A stretch of 64,000 bases of DNA from JACPYM01 sp963699175. GTDB taxonomy: Bacteria > Acidobacteriota > Blastocatellia > RBC074. The stretch spans positions 1,302,001-1,366,000 of the forward strand of contig OY969418.1 of the NCBI GenBank assembly GCA_963699175.1. The letters are read 5' to 3'. Shown here one piece after another: positions 62,501-64,000 of the stretch; within the stretch, counting starts at the first letter, position 1; every line of letters starts with the position of its first letter. Below the pieces are notes generated by a model. That model worked only from the letters and a program-made list of their open reading frames with translations, searched no databases and was not told the origin of the DNA. A program made the position numbers and the translations under genes.

Positions 62501-62893
62501 AACGCCAACGGCACCGGCGTCCCAGTGGGCGCAGTCTATCGCGCGCGCGCCAATGGTACGACCTCGGTTGAGCCATTTGCGCAATTGCAAGGCGCGCAAT
62601 TCGTCCCACTGCCGATTGACGTGAGCAATCCCAACGAGCAAGTCTTTCTGGTGCTTTACGGCACGGGCTTCCGCAACCGCAGCGCGATTACTGCGGCGGG
62701 CGTGACCTTTACCGGCAATGGCTTCAGTCCGATTGCTGGCACGGTGACGTATGTCGGAACGCAAGGCTCGCTGATTGGGCTGGATCAATTGAATCTGCGC
62801 GTGCCGTCGTCAATGGCGGGGCGCGGCGAAGTTACTTTGGGTTTCAGTGTTGAAGGTAAGCAAGCTAATAACGTGCGCGTGAGCTTCAAATAG
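59513..62893 (+). CDS. Exported Asp-box (BNR/VPS10-like) repeat protein with TIGR03437 domain
   Basis: A 1126-residue protein with a GGAAGG element before ATG 59513 and an N-terminal hydrophobic segment (about 20-42) serving as signal or anchor. The bulk is a large propeller with Asp-box repeats of the S-x-D-x-G-x-x-W type (for example S-I-D-N-G-Q-T-W, T-S-D-G-G-V-N-W, T-T-D-M-G-R-N-W), as in sortilin/VPS10 and sialidase-like proteins. The C-terminal 240 residues form a TIGR03437 domain (A-A-S-Y-S-G-N-D-L to the end). No catalytic residues are assigned; a binding or glycoside-related role is inferred. Confidence 0.88.
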   Translation: MSTRLPWAKARIATSRRSVLVKSVVLGLSLLVIVGCLIGVESEGFARRQPAHLRAQVEKLGEKYGEEYLEGSKRQEWFYHQRAYPLDEIPRGARLDALAQSDEVERAQTRLRKAGRFAAVPEQEVAWQALGPRPIADGQTFGDRSPVSGRVTTITLDPRYDGINNKTVYVGAAQGGLWRSIDNGQTWVPLMDELPSLAVGAVAIDPTNPNVIWVGTGEPNRSGDNYYGAGLFKTTDGGISWTQITGPVSTSDPKLPVFLNCTFSKIEIDPSKPNTLFVATNTGFFLSSAQSPGNVPLGNRGLWKTSDGGVNWINVNPTNSRLDRLASDVVIDPRNRSRVFAAITGEGVFRSDNGGDLFSWKSLSRGLPSKEDADGNPVYGRIALAIGPPIGSSNNSTLYAAFAGVDENLLGIFRTSDNGENWTKVTQPQDSGQANYNLALAVDPTNGNNLFYGTSANEAYDGGVVHRSVDAGRSWEDISISVRFLNDNRPVLGLHPDTHALAVSPANHNILFTGNDGGIWRTDSALSGALRWENLNATLNITQFQSVAVHPYDPSLIIGGTQDNGTNVYYGSATWAHSDDGDGGFTLIDQSSSSVFYHTYFNISIPGAGAIIGPAISFDGGLKWELRGCFGCKEAKVGNFNPNDRVAFYAPMTLNTGYSGANGNALYFGTYRLYRSVDRGKNWLGLGGGVDGFGEDLTKGRGVITAIAAFPSRGGIDAVGEVVWAGASDGKICVTQNAHELTKARFFDVTRSPLPNRFVTDIAVDPRNVQRAVATFSGFNRSTSSTPGHVFLTESFGGTWTDISGNLPDVPVTSAVLDPNKPSTIYIGTDIGVFMTTDMGRNWVRLGNGMPRVSVLQLRYHLASGSLIAATHGRGVYRLTVNPRPLATVSAASYSGNDLASEAIVASFGTEMATKTEAANKLPLPTELAGTRVYVRDAFGTERPAALFFVSPGQINYQIPPGSIPGPAMITVISSDGKTSVGFTNLNYVTPSLFTANANGTGVPVGAVYRARANGTTSVEPFAQLQGAQFVPLPIDVSNPNEQVFLVLYGTGFRNRSAITAAGVTFTGNGFSPIAGTVTYVGTQGSLIGLDQLNLRVPSSMAGRGEVTLGFSVEGKQANNVRVSFK

Positions 62894-62911
62894 CGACTAT
62901 CCGGCGAAACT

Positions 62912-62962
62912 GCTTGGGCGAGACTCTGTGACGCAGCCAAAATAAGTGAGTCTCGCCCAAGC
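62912..62962 (+). terminator. Intrinsic terminator after the Asp-box protein gene
   Basis: A perfect 15-bp stem (62912-62926 with 62948-62962, GCTTGGGCGAGACTC) with a 21-nt loop, followed by ATTTTTCTTTT. It begins 18 nt after the stop codon. Confidence 0.88.
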
Positions 62963-63349
62963 GTATTTTTCTTTTATATGACACTTTCCTGAGCGGTAAA
63001 TTTGAGGTACTCATCACTAACTAAAGTTAAAGAAGCGGGCAACAACCAGAGCCTCGCGCAGCAACTTATTAATCACCTGCTAGTACCAAATCGCCCATCC
63101 CACCCAACGCGAAGTAGATAGGCTAAATGCTTGTCTACAACCAAAAATAAAAGACTGAAAGATAGACAACTCCCGCCCGGCTGCGATAGAGTCTCGCTCT
63201 TAAGATGCGTCTGGGTTGGTTCTTTTTTGTTCACACATAACAACTAACCCAGGCGCGGCTGTGGTCAAAACCCAGCCGCGCTTTGTCTAAAGTCGAGGGA
63301 AACATTCGATGTCCGCATAATTCATTAGGCGACCGGAGGGAGGGGAGTA
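62963..63349. other. Gene-free stretch with a second hairpin
   Basis: No gene is seen. A GC-rich hairpin (63253-63261 with 63273-63281) followed by TTTG could be a terminator. The TTAGGC motif at 63326 lies 24 nt before the next start codon. Base composition is lower in GC than in the neighbouring genes. Confidence 0.55.
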
Positions 63350-63700
63350 ATGCTTAGGAGAACTCTTGGAACAACTCTGCTTGCATGCGTTTTTCTCATG
63401 GCTAGTATTGCGGGGCTCGCGGCATTCTGGGCAGCTTGGCCAAGGAGTTCCGACACCTCGCCTCTCGCGGCGCTGTTCGCCTTGGTGTGGAGCTGTACGT
63501 ACGCCGTCACCGCTGTCCTCACATGGCGCCGTTCTCGCTTCGCAGGTTTTGCCTTCCCTGCGGCAATCGGATTGCTGCTCTTCCCGGCGAGGTTCATCGT
63601 CCCCGAGGGGCAGCTTTTTCTCCCTGCGTTCGTGGTCATCACTTTGGTAGCTTTCCTTGGCTACCGGTATCTCCGCAGGGTTCGTGAAAACGCCGCCTAA
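63350..63700 (+). CDS. Small membrane protein of unknown function
   Basis: A 116-residue protein with a strong purine-rich ribosome binding site (GGAGGGAGGGGAG) right before its ATG. Three or four hydrophobic segments (about 5-30, 38-58, 65-80, 85-105) with little else, and Arg-rich turns, indicate an integral membrane protein. No family recognised. It is bounded by TTAGGC upstream and GCCTAAC overlapping its stop codon (63695-63701), a pattern seen in integron gene cassettes, which are often short genes of unknown function. Confidence 0.7.
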   Translation: MLRRTLGTTLLACVFLMASIAGLAAFWAAWPRSSDTSPLAALFALVWSCTYAVTAVLTWRRSRFAGFAFPAAIGLLLFPARFIVPEGQLFLPAFVVITLVAFLGYRYLRRVRENAA

Positions 63701-63740
63701 CAAGATCGTTGGGCGGCTTAAGATCAGCGACAATTTGCGT
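63695..63740 (+). other. Possible degenerate attC-like site
   Basis: GCCTAAC at 63695-63701 fits the R'' box (RYYYAAC) of integron attC sites, and GGCGGCTTAA at 63711-63720 resembles the inner L' box. The closing GTTRRRY box is not found, so it is at best a decayed or partial site. Confidence 0.25.
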
Positions 63741-63754
63741 GTATGGAGGAAATG

Positions 63755-64000
63755 ATGGCGAGAATTAACAGGATCGTTTTGATGGCGTTGACACTCGTGA
63801 TCTGCGGCCTCGCGGTCGCGGCGAACCAGGCAGACCCGGTCGGCACGTGGAAGTGTGAGTACAATATCGGCGACCAAAAGCGGACATCCACCCTGACGAT
63901 CAAGAAGGACGGGGATAAGCTCACCGGCACGATGAGTTGGCCGGATCAGAAAGAGGCGCCCCTCAAGGACGTGAAATCGAAGGACGGGGAACTAACGTTC
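63755..64000 (+). CDS. Secreted protein, 3' end beyond window
   Basis: The first 82 residues of an exported protein, starting M-A-R-I-N-R-I-V-L-M (an ATG one codon earlier is also possible; GGAGGA lies just upstream). A signal peptide ends near V-A-A-N-Q-A. The mature start, D-P-V-G-T-W-K-C-E-Y, and later T-S-T-L-T-I-K-K-D-G-D-K-L-T-G-T-M resemble small beta-barrel proteins of lipocalin-like type commonly annotated as hypothetical. The codon choice is more GC-biased than in the genes to the left. Function unknown. Confidence 0.72.
   Translation, partial: MARINRIVLMALTLVICGLAVAANQADPVGTWKCEYNIGDQKRTSTLTIKKDGDKLTGTMSWPDQKEAPLKDVKSKDGELTF

Noticed and set aside
63287..63877. 196-codon minus-strand frame at the right end
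   Set aside because: It is antisense to two better genes with good ribosome binding sites and hydrophobic/signal sequences.
1..64000. tRNA, rRNA or CRISPR arrays
   Set aside because: No T-arm-like GGTTCGAAT segments within a cloverleaf, no rRNA-like conserved stretches and no regularly spaced repeats were found by eye; a covariance search would be needed to exclude a tRNA fully.

Overview
The window looks like chromosomal DNA of an Acidobacteriota bacterium, most like the Blastocatellia or Solibacter type. This is inferred from the GC-rich coding style, several large secreted proteins ending in the TIGR03437 domain (a family abundant in Acidobacteria), BACON domains, S9 peptidases with Tol-like propellers, CadC-like winged-helix/TPR regulators, and many palindromic intergenic repeats. 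No rRNA, tRNA, CRISPR array or intact transposase was seen.

Layout. 1-15.4 kb: a cut-off secreted BACON protein, two S9 peptidases, a winged-helix/TPR regulator, a 1715-residue secreted metalloprotease-like protein, and a Tat-exported Gfo/Idh/MocA oxidoreductase. 15.5-35.3 kb: one tightly packed minus-strand run reading serA, a TIGR03437 protein, hisF, a hydrolase, hisI, hisE, a VOC protein, trpE, a double cyclophilin, trpG, trpD, trpC, trpF, trpB, a glucose/sorbosone dehydrogenase, trpA, a Uma2 protein, chorismate mutase, DAHP synthase, tyrA, and tyrS. It joins serine, histidine, tryptophan and tyrosine synthesis. Ahead of serA lies a 46-codon ORF whose last 16 residues are unusually rich in Trp, Tyr and Ser, a possible attenuation leader for the whole run.

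35.6-42.6 kb: sucC without sucD, a secreted protein of unknown function, RNase J, an orphan HicB and a di-haem cytochrome. 42.7-54.2 kb is an accessory region threaded with palindromic repeats. It holds a second HicB, a ThsB-like TIR protein, gluconate-dehydrogenase subunit-3 and monohaem cytochrome genes, a self-cleaving XRE-S24 regulator with a UmuC polymerase, a TIR protein whose second domain looks like a P-loop NTPase lacking Walker A, a membrane-anchored NTPase with an intact Walker A, and a GMC oxidoreductase. The TIR/membrane-NTPase pair is the best candidate for an undescribed conflict or defence system.

54.3-64 kb: a second winged-helix/TPR regulator followed by a small secreted protein and a matrixin metalloprotease, then an Asp-box repeat protein. 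The last 0.7 kb holds a small membrane protein and the start of another secreted protein; cassette-like boundary motifs there suggest recent insertion.
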